Shown piece by piece: positions 1-6,320 of a stretch of 7,383 nucleotides of DNA; position 1 is the stretch's first letter, and each line of letters begins with the position of its first letter. The stretch spans positions 1 to 7,383 of the forward strand of contig JAEYRT010000253.1 of NCBI GenBank assembly GCA_023435325.1, in the 5' to 3' direction. The position numbers and the translations under genes are program-made. The notes beneath the pieces were generated by a model that saw nothing but the letters and a program-made list of their open reading frames with translations, ran no database searches and was not told where the DNA came from. This DNA is from Pseudomonadota bacterium (GTDB lineage: Bacteria > Pseudomonadota > Gammaproteobacteria > Burkholderiales > Burkholderiaceae_C).

Positions 1-1090
1 CTTCGGGATAGGGGTGGTAGGCGGCGCAGCCAAAAACCACGCCATCGTGCTCGATCACGGTGTAGCTGGAAATGTCGCGCTCGATTTCCGTGCGGTCGCG
101 CTTGACCAGGGTGCCGTCATTTTCAAAGGGTTCAATCAGCTGGATGATGCCGCCCACGTCATCGACGGTGGCCTCGCGCAGTTCCTCCAGCTTTTCGTCG
201 ATGACCATGGTGCCGATGCCGTCGTGCACATAGATTTCCAGCAGCAAGGCGCCATCCACGGCAAAAGGCAGGATGTGGCTGCGTTCGACACCGTGCTCGC
301 AGGCACGCACGCAATGCTGCAGATAAAAACCGGTATCGGTGGGCAGCTGCGGCGCAGGCAACTCTGCCAGCAGTTTGCGCGCCTGGGCCAGGGGCAGCTC
401 GGTGTCGATGGGGTTGTCTTCGCCTTCGGGCTCTTGCGGACGGGTGCGCACGCCGGGCACTTCGGTCAGGAAGAGCAGCTTGTCGGCCTTCAGTTCGCTG
501 GCCACGCGTGTGGCGACTTCTTCCATGCTCAGATTGAAGGCTTCGCCCGTGGGGGAAAAGCCGAAGGGCGAGAGCAGCACCATGGCTTCGGAGTCGAGCG
601 CGCGGCGAATGCCTTCCACGTCCACCTTGCGCACCAGGCCGGAGTGCATGAAGTCAATGCCATTGACGATGCCCACGGGGCGTGCGGTCAGAAAATTGCC
701 GGACATCACGCGCACGCGTGCGCCGGCCATGGGGGTGTTGGGCAAGCCCTGGCTGAACGCAGCCTCGATTTCATAACGCAGCTGGCCTGCGGCTTCTTGC
801 GCGCAGTCCAGCGCGATGCTGTCGGTGATGCGCACGCCGTTGTAATAGGCAGGCTCCTGGCCCTTGAGGCGCAATTGCTCATTGACCTGGGGGCGAAAGC
901 CGTGCACCAGCACAATTTTCACGCCCATGGCCTGGATCAGGGCCAAATCCTGCACGATGCCTTGCAGCTTGCCAGCGGCAATGGCTTCGCCCGTGATGCC
1001 CACGACAAAGGTCTGGTGTCGGAACTTGTGGATGTAAGGTGCGACAGACCGGAACCAGGGAACAAAGGTGAAATTGAAGACAGTGGACAT
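1..1090 (-). CDS. argA: N-acetylglutamate synthase (amino-acid N-acetyltransferase), C-terminus cut by window edge
   Basis: Reading the minus strand from ATG at 1090 gives 363 codons without a stop, beginning MSTVFNFTFVPWFRSVAPYI. This matches classical ArgA, which acetylates glutamate with acetyl-CoA as the first step of arginine synthesis in the cytoplasm. The amino-acid-kinase-like domain fills roughly residues 20-290, with the glycine-rich LVHGFRPQ at 61-68, then GIDFMHSGLVRKVDVEGIRR and LLSPFGFSPTGEAFNLS. The GNAT acetyltransferase domain starts near residue 295 and is broken off after GCAAYHPYPE; family members are about 440 residues, so about 80 are missing. No good Shine-Dalgarno precedes the ATG, but the start agrees with the family N-terminus and no in-frame ATG lies nearby upstream. 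A terminator-like hairpin sits just upstream. ArgA is usually feedback-inhibited by arginine (family knowledge). Identification is firm. Confidence 0.95.
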   Translation of the reverse strand, partial: MSTVFNFTFVPWFRSVAPYIHKFRHQTFVVGITGEAIAAGKLQGIVQDLALIQAMGVKIVLVHGFRPQVNEQLRLKGQEPAYYNGVRITDSIALDCAQEAAGQLRYEIEAAFSQGLPNTPMAGARVRVMSGNFLTARPVGIVNGIDFMHSGLVRKVDVEGIRRALDSEAMVLLSPFGFSPTGEAFNLSMEEVATRVASELKADKLLFLTEVPGVRTRPQEPEGEDNPIDTELPLAQARKLLAELPAPQLPTDTGFYLQHCVRACEHGVERSHILPFAVDGALLLEIYVHDGIGTMVIDEKLEELREATVDDVGGIIQLIEPFENDGTLVKRDRTEIERDISSYTVIEHDGVVFGCAAYHPYPE

Positions 1091-1110
1091 GGGGAGCAGG
1101 CTGCAAAGGG

Positions 1111-1145
1111 AAAAAAGGCTTGCGATTCCTCCCGGAATGCAAGCC
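1111..1145 (-). terminator. Intrinsic terminator hairpin in the leader of argA
   Basis: On the minus strand, GGCTTGC then ATTCC pair with GGAAT then GCAAGCC: 12 bp with one bulged base, around a four-base loop. Six T residues follow directly (1116-1111). This is the standard form of a Rho-independent terminator. It ends transcription coming from the small membrane gene at 1233-1379. Because the T tract ends only 20 nt before the argA ATG, there is almost no room for a separate argA promoter downstream, so it may act as an attenuator of argA. Confidence 0.75.
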
Positions 1146-1152
1146 GTTGTGA

Positions 1153-1181
1153 AGTGTAGCGAGGTGCGCGTGTACTGCGCA
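1153..1181 (-). promoter_or_regulatory. Candidate sigma-70 promoter for argA
   Basis: On the minus strand TACACT (1158-1153) is a good -10 hexamer. A 17-bp spacer separates it from a poor -35, TGCGCA (1181-1176), with three of six consensus positions. Transcription would start near 1146, which places the terminator hairpin at the very 5' end of the argA transcript. It is predicted from the hexamers alone. Confidence 0.3.
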
Positions 1182-1232
1182 GCGTTTTGTGTCGGTTTGC
1201 AGATCGTTTTCAGCGAAGGCGGGGCTGACGCG

Positions 1233-1379
1233 TTATGAGCGGTTCAGCCAGATGGTGATGCTGACGGCAAAGCCAATAATGCCTGCCAGCAAAAGCAAAG
1301 GGCTGCCATACAGAAGATAGGGCCCCGCTGTCTCCAGCAGTTTGGCAATGGTGTCATGGAGCGTGGCATTGCTGAACAT
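1233..1379 (-). CDS. Small single-span membrane protein, 48 residues, unknown function
   Basis: From ATG at 1379 the product is 48 residues, beginning MFSNATLHDTIAKLL. The start is chosen because AAAGGAG (1392-1386) lies six bases before it, one of the best ribosome binding sites in the window; a longer in-frame start at 1442 would bury this site inside the gene. Residues 1-19 look amphipathic and soluble. Residues 21-45 form one hydrophobic span (YLLYGSPLLLLAGIIGFAVS and onward), and the tail is NRS with a single positive charge. It is followed by an intrinsic terminator, then argA on the same strand. I do not recognise a family. The strong ribosome binding site, the hydrophobic span and the terminator behind it argue for a real gene, but homologues have not been checked. 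Confidence 0.6.
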   Translation of the reverse strand: MFSNATLHDTIAKLLETAGPYLLYGSPLLLLAGIIGFAVSITIWLNRS

Positions 1380-1583
1380 CGCGAACTCCTTTCTGACTTC
1401 TGACAAGTCCGTCCGGGGAACGAGCAAGCTCAGCTTCAACATAGCAAGGAGTGCCAGGGTAGAGCGTCAGCCAACCACGACATCCGCCTACAGGTTTGTG
1501 CTGATTCGCTGGCGGTGGAGCGTGGACAGCGCTGGCACGGTGTGCGGATATTGGTGAAAAAAAGGAGCGTTCATGGCTGGTGT

Positions 1584-1623
1584 GTCAATGGTTTCAAAAC
1601 CATTTGATTCATAAACCATTGAC
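1584..1623. repeat. 11-bp perfect inverted repeat with a third internal half-copy
   Basis: GTCAATGGTTT (1584-1594) is the exact reverse complement of AAACCATTGAC (1613-1623). A further AAACCATT at 1597-1604 can also pair with the left arm, so the left arm has two competing partners. The right arm overlaps the -35 element of the candidate importer promoter. It could be a regulator binding site or part of a scattered intergenic repeat. Confidence 0.6.
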
Positions 1624-1647
1624 TGGTAAGCGTTAGAAGCTTTTAAA
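1619..1647 (+). promoter_or_regulatory. Candidate sigma-70 promoter for the importer operon
   Basis: TTGACT (1619-1624) matches five of six -35 positions. After a 17-bp spacer, TTTAAA (1642-1647) matches four of six -10 positions. The start would fall near 1655, about 200 nt ahead of the binding-protein gene. The -35 lies inside the right arm of the inverted repeat, so a protein bound there could block it. Confidence 0.4.
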
Positions 1648-1654
1648 ACAATAG

Positions 1655-1853
1655 CTTTATGCGGTTCGGATCGCCGGCGAATGACGGACGCAGCGGCTGT
1701 GGTTAATGGGGCGAAGCCGGCGAGCTTGGTGGCTGCAATGCGAGAATCCGGCTCAGCGGTCAGTCGTACCGCCCTTATTTCATGCCCCGTGGGGCTGCTG
1801 ATTAAGCTGCCGAGCTGTCCGTCTCGGTGGTGGATTTTTGAAACGGAACATCC
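1655..1853 (+). promoter_or_regulatory. Long structured 5' leader of the importer operon (candidate cis-acting RNA)
   Basis: Several short stems lie in order: AGCCGG (1715-1720) with CCGGCT (1748-1753); GCGGT (1756-1760) with ACCGC (1768-1772); GCCCC with GGGGC (1784-1795); CCGAG (1810-1814) with CTCGG (1823-1827), which is followed a few bases later by five T residues. A 10-bp self-complementary TCGCCGGCGA sits at 1671-1680. I do not recognise any known riboswitch consensus. The leader extent depends on the candidate promoter at 1619-1647. Confidence 0.35.
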
Positions 1854-2735
1854 ATGACTACATCTTTTGCCCGCCGCTTGGTCATCAAGCAGGCGTTGCT
1901 TGGCGTTGCCGCCATGGCCGCCTTGTCCACATTTTCCGCTGCCGCGTCGCAGCAAGTGCTGCGCGTCTCGGCCATCCCGGACGAAGCACCCACGGAGCTG
2001 CAGCGCAAGTTCAAACCGCTGGGTGAATATCTGTCCCAAGCCACCGGCATGAAGGTGCAGTTCACGCCCGTGAGTGACTATGCCGCCGTGGTGGAGTCGC
2101 TGGCCACCGGCAAGATCGATCTGGCCTGGCTGGGCGGCTTTACCTATGTGCAGGCCAAGATCCGCACACAGGGTACGGCCAACCCCATCGTGCAGCGTGC
2201 AGAAGACGCAGTCTTCACCTCGCGCTTTGTGACGGCGGACCCCGGGATCCAGACGCTGCAGGACCTCAAGGGCAAGACCTTTGCCTTTGGTTCGCCGTCG
2301 TCCACATCGGGCTCGCTCATGCCCCGCTACATCCTGCAGCAAGCTGGTTTGCATCCTGAAAAGGATTTCAAGAACGTGGCTTTCTCCGGTGCGCACGATG
2401 CCACCGTGGCCTTTGTCGCCGCAGGCAAGGCCGATGCCGGCGTGCTCAACGCTTCGGTATGGGACAAGCTGGTGGAAACCAAGAAGGTGGACCCCACCAA
2501 GGTGCGTGTGTTTGCCACCACCCCTAGCTACTATGACTACAACTGGACGGTGCGCGGCGATCTGGACCCCACTGTGGTGCAAAAGCTGACCGACGCTTTC
2601 CTGAAGCTGGACCCCGCCAACCCCGAGCACAAGCGCATCATGGATTTGCAGCGCGCCTCCAGGTTCATTCCTTCCAAGCCTGAGAACTACGCCGGCATCG
2701 AAGAGGCGGCCCGGGCTGCAGGCCTGCTGAAGTAA
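1854..2735 (+). CDS. PhnD-family periplasmic oxyanion-binding protein (putative selenate ABC transporter binding protein)
   Basis: The product has 293 residues. A signal peptide fills residues 1-31: FARRLVIKQ has a twin arginine, then a hydrophobic stretch and an AAA|SQQ cleavage site. The mature part has the PhnD fold: IPDEAPTELQRKF at 41-53, DLAWLGGFTYVQ at 89-100, SSTSGS at 149-154 (the serine/threonine loop that binds the oxyanion in PhnD proteins), then SGAHDATVAFVAAGKADAG and, near the end, DLQRASRFIPSKPENY. These blocks resemble the group annotated as putative selenate ABC transporter binding proteins; phosphonate or phosphite binding cannot be excluded. It acts in the periplasm, handing the anion to the permease encoded downstream. 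It is the first gene of the operon, 141 bp ahead of the ATPase gene, with a hairpin between. The family is sure; the substrate is inferred from recalled resemblance. Confidence 0.88.
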   Translation: MTTSFARRLVIKQALLGVAAMAALSTFSAAASQQVLRVSAIPDEAPTELQRKFKPLGEYLSQATGMKVQFTPVSDYAAVVESLATGKIDLAWLGGFTYVQAKIRTQGTANPIVQRAEDAVFTSRFVTADPGIQTLQDLKGKTFAFGSPSSTSGSLMPRYILQQAGLHPEKDFKNVAFSGAHDATVAFVAAGKADAGVLNASVWDKLVETKKVDPTKVRVFATTPSYYDYNWTVRGDLDPTVVQKLTDAFLKLDPANPEHKRIMDLQRASRFIPSKPENYAGIEEAARAAGLLK

Positions 2736-2822
2736 GCCGTAGCGGGTGGCCACTTCTGCACCTCGCCTGCCATTGCGCAGCAGGGGCAGGAGGCGGCCGC
2801 TGCTTCTCCGTCAAACCAATGG

Positions 2823-2855
2823 GCTGTCAGCGCTTGCCCGGCAAGCACCGACAGC
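2823..2855 (+). promoter_or_regulatory. Intercistronic hairpin between binding-protein and ATPase genes
   Basis: GCTTGCC (2832-2838) pairs with GGCAAGC (2840-2846), and an outer stem GCTGTC (2823-2828) pairs with GACAGC (2850-2855) across a small internal loop. No T tract follows, so it is not a plain terminator. Such hairpins after binding-protein genes commonly protect the upstream message and lower downstream expression. The ATPase start is 21 bases beyond it. Confidence 0.55.
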
Positions 2856-2876
2856 TCTGGTTGGAATCGCGTCTGT

Positions 2877-3689
2877 ATGAGTTTCACCTTACAAAGCCTG
2901 GGCCTGACGCACACCAACGGACATGTGGCGCTGGCAGATATCACGCTGTCCGCGTCGCAAGGCGAGAGTGTGGCCCTGATCGGGCCTTCCGGTGCAGGCA
3001 AGACCAGCTTGCTCCATGCCATTGGTACCGCGTTGCCACCCACGAGCGGCAGCCTCACGGTGCTGGGCCAGTCCGCATGGCGCAGCAGCGCCGCCCAGCG
3101 TGCCTTGCGCGCCCGCATTGGCACGGTGCACCAGGCCGTTCCCATTCCGCCGCGCCAGCGCGTGGTGACGGCGGTACTGGCGGGCAAGCTGGGGCAGTGG
3201 CCGGTGTGGAAGTCGCTGCTGTCCTTGCTCCACCCTCAGGACATGGCGGGTGCGCGCGCGGCGTTGGAGCGTGTGCACCTGGCGGACAAACTGTTTGCGC
3301 GCTGCGGCCAGCTTTCGGGCGGCCAGTTGCAGCGGGTGGGCATTGCCCGCGTGCTCTACCAGGAAGCACAGCTGATTCTGGCCGATGAGCCGGTGTCGGC
3401 CCTGGACCCCACACTGGCACTGGAAACCGTGCAATTGCTGGTGCAGGAAGCCAAGGCGCGCAATGCCACCTTGGTGGCCAGCTTGCATTCGGTGGAACTG
3501 GCACTGCGCTGCTTTGAACGGGTGGTGGGCATTCGCGAAGGGCGCATCGTGTTTGATGTGCCTGCAGCGCAGGTGAGTGCAGACCAGTTGCAGGCCCTGT
3601 ATGCGGCGCAGACCCGGGTGGAAGCGCCTTCTTGCGCTGCAAAAGTGGTAGCTGCAGGGTTGGCCATGCCAGCCCATGGATGTCGATGA
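2877..3689 (+). CDS. ABC transporter ATP-binding protein, PhnC-like
   Basis: The product has 270 residues and carries all ATPase motifs: Walker A GPSGAGKT at 36-43, Q-loop glutamine at 86, signature LSGGQ at 146-150, Walker B LILADE at 166-171 with catalytic glutamate 171, D-loop SALD at 174-177 and switch histidine 204 in SLHS. It hydrolyses ATP on the cytoplasmic side to drive import of the ligand captured by the binding protein encoded upstream. The domain ends near residue 235; the last 30 or so residues are low in conserved character. The ribosome binding site is weak (GGA around 2863), which fits lower expression than the binding protein. The stop codon overlaps the permease start, so the two are probably translationally coupled. 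Assignment to the PhnC branch rests on the PhnD and PhnE-like partners. Confidence 0.92.
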   Translation: MSFTLQSLGLTHTNGHVALADITLSASQGESVALIGPSGAGKTSLLHAIGTALPPTSGSLTVLGQSAWRSSAAQRALRARIGTVHQAVPIPPRQRVVTAVLAGKLGQWPVWKSLLSLLHPQDMAGARAALERVHLADKLFARCGQLSGGQLQRVGIARVLYQEAQLILADEPVSALDPTLALETVQLLVQEAKARNATLVASLHSVELALRCFERVVGIREGRIVFDVPAAQVSADQLQALYAAQTRVEAPSCAAKVVAAGLAMPAHGCR

Positions 3690-5248
3690 TGGCGCAGGCA
3701 TCCATGGTGGTGAAAGATCCGGCTGCCCGTCCTCGCCTGTGGGGCGCGGTGGTGGCGCTGGTGGCGCTGTGGCCGCTGTTTCAGGGAGCGGGTGTTCAGC
3801 CTGCGGCGTTGTTCGATGCCGAGAACCTGCGCGTCATCGGTGGTTTTTTGGTTCATTTCCTGCCGCCTGAAACGGGGGCTGAATTTGCCGCCTACCTCTG
3901 GCAGGCCACGCTGGAGACGCTGGCAATTGCCACCATTGGCCTGCTGCTGGCCTTTGTGCTGGCTGTGCCGCTGTCGTACTGGGCCACCAGTGCAGTGCGT
4001 GAACAGGCCCGCCAGAACCCCGTGGCACGGGCTGTGATGACGGTGCTGCGTGGCATTCCGGAGCTGGTCTGGGCCCTGGTGTTCGTGCGTGTGTTCGGAC
4101 TGGGGCCAACGGCCGGCGTGCTGGCGCTGGGCCTGACCTACGGCGGCATGCTGGGCAAGGTGTATGCCGAAATTCTGGAAAGCGAAGACGGCAGCGCTGC
4201 CCGTGCCTTGCTGCGCACGGGCAGCCCGCGCGCACTGGCGCTGCTGTATGGCCTGCTGCCGCTGGCGTCCAAGGAGCTGGTGTCTTACACCGTCTACCGC
4301 TGGGAGTGCGCGATCCGTGCCTCGGTGGTGATGGGTTTTGTGGGGGCGGGAGGCCTGGGGCAGCTCATGGACCAGGCCATGAAGATGCTCAACGGTGGAG
4401 AGGCCAGCGCCATCCTGCTGGTATTTGTGGCCCTGGTGTTGCTGGCCGATGCCCTGTCCAACTGGCTGCGTAGCAGCCTGGAGGCACCGCCTGCCGCACG
4501 GCCTTCACCGTGGGGCGTACGCAGTGTAGGCGTGTTGCTGGCCATGGTGGCAGGCATTGGCGCCAGCTGGCAATTGCTGGGCATGGATTGGCTGGCCCTG
4601 TTCACGGGCGAGGCGGTATCCGCCATGGGGGATTTCGTCAGCGGCTTTTTCCCGCCGGATACCAGCCGTGCCTGGCTATGGGCAGTACTGGTTGGGGTGG
4701 GTGAAACGCTGGCGATTTCGGTCGTGGGTACCTTGCTTGCGGCGGTGGCTGCCTTGCTGCTGGCGTTGCCCAGGTTTCGCGCACCGTGGAATGTGGTGCT
4801 CAACCTGCTGCGTTCCGTGCCCGAACTGGTCTGGGCCACCCTCACGGCGCTGGCTGTGGGACTGGGGCCGTTCGCAGGAGTGTTGGCCTTGGCTTTGCAT
4901 ACCACCGGCGTCCTGGGGCGCCTGTATGCCGAGGCATTGGAAAATGCGCCCGCCAAACCAGCCGATGCCTTGCGCATGGCGGGCAGCCCCCGGGTGCTGG
5001 CATTTCTTTATGGCACTTTGCCGGGTGCTGCACCGCAGCTGCTGGCCTATACCCTTTACCGCTGGGAGATGAACATCCGCATGGCCGCCATTCTGGGTTT
5101 TGTGGGGGCGGGTGGACTGGGGCAGCTGCTGTATTTCAAGCTCTCGCTGTTTCACTATGCCGAGGCCAGCACGGTCATCATGGCCATGCTGCTGCTGTCC
5201 ATGGCGGTGGACCAGGCCAGTGCGTGGCTGCGGCGGCGCATGCTTTAG
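3686..5248 (+). CDS. Fused double-domain PhnE-like ABC transporter permease
   Basis: The start at 3686 is chosen because ATGA overlaps the ATPase stop; ATG at 3689 or 3704 is also possible, and an upstream in-frame ATG at 3632 would overlap the ATPase gene by 58 bp. The product has 520 residues and consists of two homologous inner-membrane halves offset by 254 residues. Paired blocks are LRGIPELVWAL (121-131) with LRSVPELVWA (375-384), the coupling loops YAEILESEDGSAARALLRTG and YAEALENAPAKPADALRMAG that dock on the ATPase, and GFVGAGGLGQL (217-227 and 471-481). Each half has several hydrophobic spans, as in the MetI-like permease fold. A single-domain PhnE is usually about 260 residues and works as a dimer; here one chain supplies both halves. 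The gene ends the operon and is convergent with the hydrolase gene. Confidence 0.9.
   Translation: MMAQASMVVKDPAARPRLWGAVVALVALWPLFQGAGVQPAALFDAENLRVIGGFLVHFLPPETGAEFAAYLWQATLETLAIATIGLLLAFVLAVPLSYWATSAVREQARQNPVARAVMTVLRGIPELVWALVFVRVFGLGPTAGVLALGLTYGGMLGKVYAEILESEDGSAARALLRTGSPRALALLYGLLPLASKELVSYTVYRWECAIRASVVMGFVGAGGLGQLMDQAMKMLNGGEASAILLVFVALVLLADALSNWLRSSLEAPPAARPSPWGVRSVGVLLAMVAGIGASWQLLGMDWLALFTGEAVSAMGDFVSGFFPPDTSRAWLWAVLVGVGETLAISVVGTLLAAVAALLLALPRFRAPWNVVLNLLRSVPELVWATLTALAVGLGPFAGVLALALHTTGVLGRLYAEALENAPAKPADALRMAGSPRVLAFLYGTLPGAAPQLLAYTLYRWEMNIRMAAILGFVGAGGLGQLLYFKLSLFHYAEASTVIMAMLLLSMAVDQASAWLRRRML
4333..4365 (+). repeat. Direct repeat inside permease gene, copy 1
   Basis: This 33-bp stretch encodes GFVGAGGLGQL in the first half of the permease. 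It matches the stretch at 5095-5127 with two mismatches, including 18 identical bases at the start. The copies are 762 bp (254 codons) apart, the same offset as the two protein halves. Confidence 0.85.
5095..5127 (+). repeat. Direct repeat inside permease gene, copy 2
   Basis: Second-half partner of the stretch at 4333-4365. The near identity, including third codon positions, is higher than elsewhere between the halves and could reflect gene conversion or strong constraint. Confidence 0.85.
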
Positions 5249-5284
5249 CAGGGCCTGCGTTCCTCCAAGCTTTGTGGATGGAGC

Positions 5285-6259
5285 CTAGGGCCGTGCGCAA
5301 GTCGGGCCGTCTTCCGTGCGAGTGTTGCACTCGGCATCCCGTATGTGGGGAAGGAGCAGCTGCAGCAGGTCGGGCGTGACATGTTCGTCAATCTGGTGGC
5401 GCATGCCGATGAGGGTGTGCATGCGTGCACCGGCAATGGAGCGGGCCGTGGCAGCGCCACCACTGGGGTGGACGATGCGGTCCTTGTCGCCATGGATGAC
5501 CAGGGTGGGCGCTTCAATGCGGTACAGCTGTGCGCTGCGATCGCCCGAGGCGATGATGGCCGTGACCTGCCGCTCATAGCCCTGCAGCGCCTGCTCGGGC
5601 TCGGTACGCTGCCAGGCCTGCGTCACATAGTTGCGCCAGGCGGCTTCAATGCCCGGCACCTTGGGGTCCCCGATATGGCGCATCATCTTCACGAAGCTGG
5701 TCTGCGCCTCCTCCAGGGTGGTGGCAGGTTTGCCAAACAACATGCGCAATATGGTCGAGCCTGCAGCCTGGCCCACACGCGGATTGCCGGTGGTCGAGAA
5801 AATCGAGGTGAGCGAACGCACTTTGTCAGGGTGCTGGGCTGCAAGGTTCTGCGCAATCATGCCGCCCATGGACATGCCCACCACGTGAGCGCTGGCGATG
5901 CCGAGGCCATCGAGCAATTGCGCCACATCGTCGGCCATGTCGCGGATCTGGTAGTGCCCTTGGGGCAGCCAGCGCAAGAACATGCGCCAGCGCGGAGGAG
6001 GGGTGTGCGGCAGGTGGCTGGAGCGCCCTATGTCCCGGTTGTCCAGCGTAATCACCCGCAGGCCTTCTTGCACCAGGCCTTCGATCAACGCCAGCGGCCA
6101 GGACACCAGTTGCAGTCCCAGACCTGCAATCAGCACGACGGCCGGGTGTTCGGGATGGCCATAGCTGCGATAGCACAAACGCAGGCCGTTGGGTAAATCC
6201 GCAAACTGGTCTGCGGCAGGGTCGGCCAGTGGCAGGGCATGTTTCAGAGGCTGGTGCAT
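5285..6259 (-). CDS. Alpha/beta hydrolase
   Basis: From ATG at 6259 the product has 324 residues. The fold markers are VVLIAGLGLQ (41-50, oxyanion-hole region), LDNRDIGRSS (72-81), the nucleophile elbow GMSMGG with serine 130, HGDKDRIV (256-263) with aspartate 260 the likely acid, and GMRHQ (285-289) with histidine 288 as base. The triad is therefore complete. No signal peptide is apparent from this start, so a cytoplasmic esterase or related hydrolase acting on a small ester or lactone is likely; the substrate cannot be read from sequence. An in-frame upstream ATG at 6454 would add 65 residues lacking family character and is rejected. The gene is convergent with the permease (36 bp between stops) and divergent from the MarR regulator, which could control it. 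Confidence 0.88.
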   Translation of the reverse strand: MHQPLKHALPLADPAADQFADLPNGLRLCYRSYGHPEHPAVVLIAGLGLQLVSWPLALIEGLVQEGLRVITLDNRDIGRSSHLPHTPPPRWRMFLRWLPQGHYQIRDMADDVAQLLDGLGIASAHVVGMSMGGMIAQNLAAQHPDKVRSLTSIFSTTGNPRVGQAAGSTILRMLFGKPATTLEEAQTSFVKMMRHIGDPKVPGIEAAWRNYVTQAWQRTEPEQALQGYERQVTAIIASGDRSAQLYRIEAPTLVIHGDKDRIVHPSGGAATARSIAGARMHTLIGMRHQIDEHVTPDLLQLLLPHIRDAECNTRTEDGPTCARP

Positions 6260-6320
6260 GGGCAAGAAGGATGAAAAACGGGCAGGGCAAGGCGGGCGCA
6301 AACCTGCGCAGGCGCACGCG

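Larger units (their letters stand above)
1380..1853. other. Gene-free region between the small membrane gene and the importer operon
   Basis: No reading frame here looks like a gene on either strand. The first 180 bases hold the upstream region of the small membrane gene. The middle (1584-1660) is AT-rich and holds an inverted repeat and a candidate promoter. The last 200 bases are GC-rich and rich in short hairpins, and would be the leader of the importer mRNA. Confidence 0.6.

Noticed and set aside
14..1159. Long open frame on the plus strand across argA
   Set aside because: It is antisense to a clearly recognised ArgA and its translation has biased composition (rich in H, G, A, Q) with no family motif.
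1810..1839. Hairpin CCGAG/CTCGG followed by TTTTT as an intrinsic terminator
   Set aside because: The stem is only 5 bp and the T run is separated from it by several bases; it is kept only as part of the structured leader.
1488..2753. 421-codon open frame on the minus strand
   Set aside because: It lies mostly opposite the binding-protein gene. The translated part outside it (1488-1853) shows no recognisable domain, and the strand lacks a ribosome binding site at the proposed start.
2736..2876. Possible small gene between the binding-protein and ATPase genes
   Set aside because: The only frame (from 2819) reads into the ATPase gene in the wrong phase and lacks a ribosome binding site; the interval is better explained by the hairpin.
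3632..3685. Upstream ATG for the permease, adding 18 residues
   Set aside because: It would overlap the ATPase gene by 58 bp, and the added residues are polar and unlike a permease N-terminus. The ATGA overlap at 3686 is the usual coupling form.
2889..3856. Overlapping minus-strand open frames opposite the ATPase and permease genes
   Set aside because: These are typical shadow frames of GC-rich genes; the plus-strand products carry all expected motifs.
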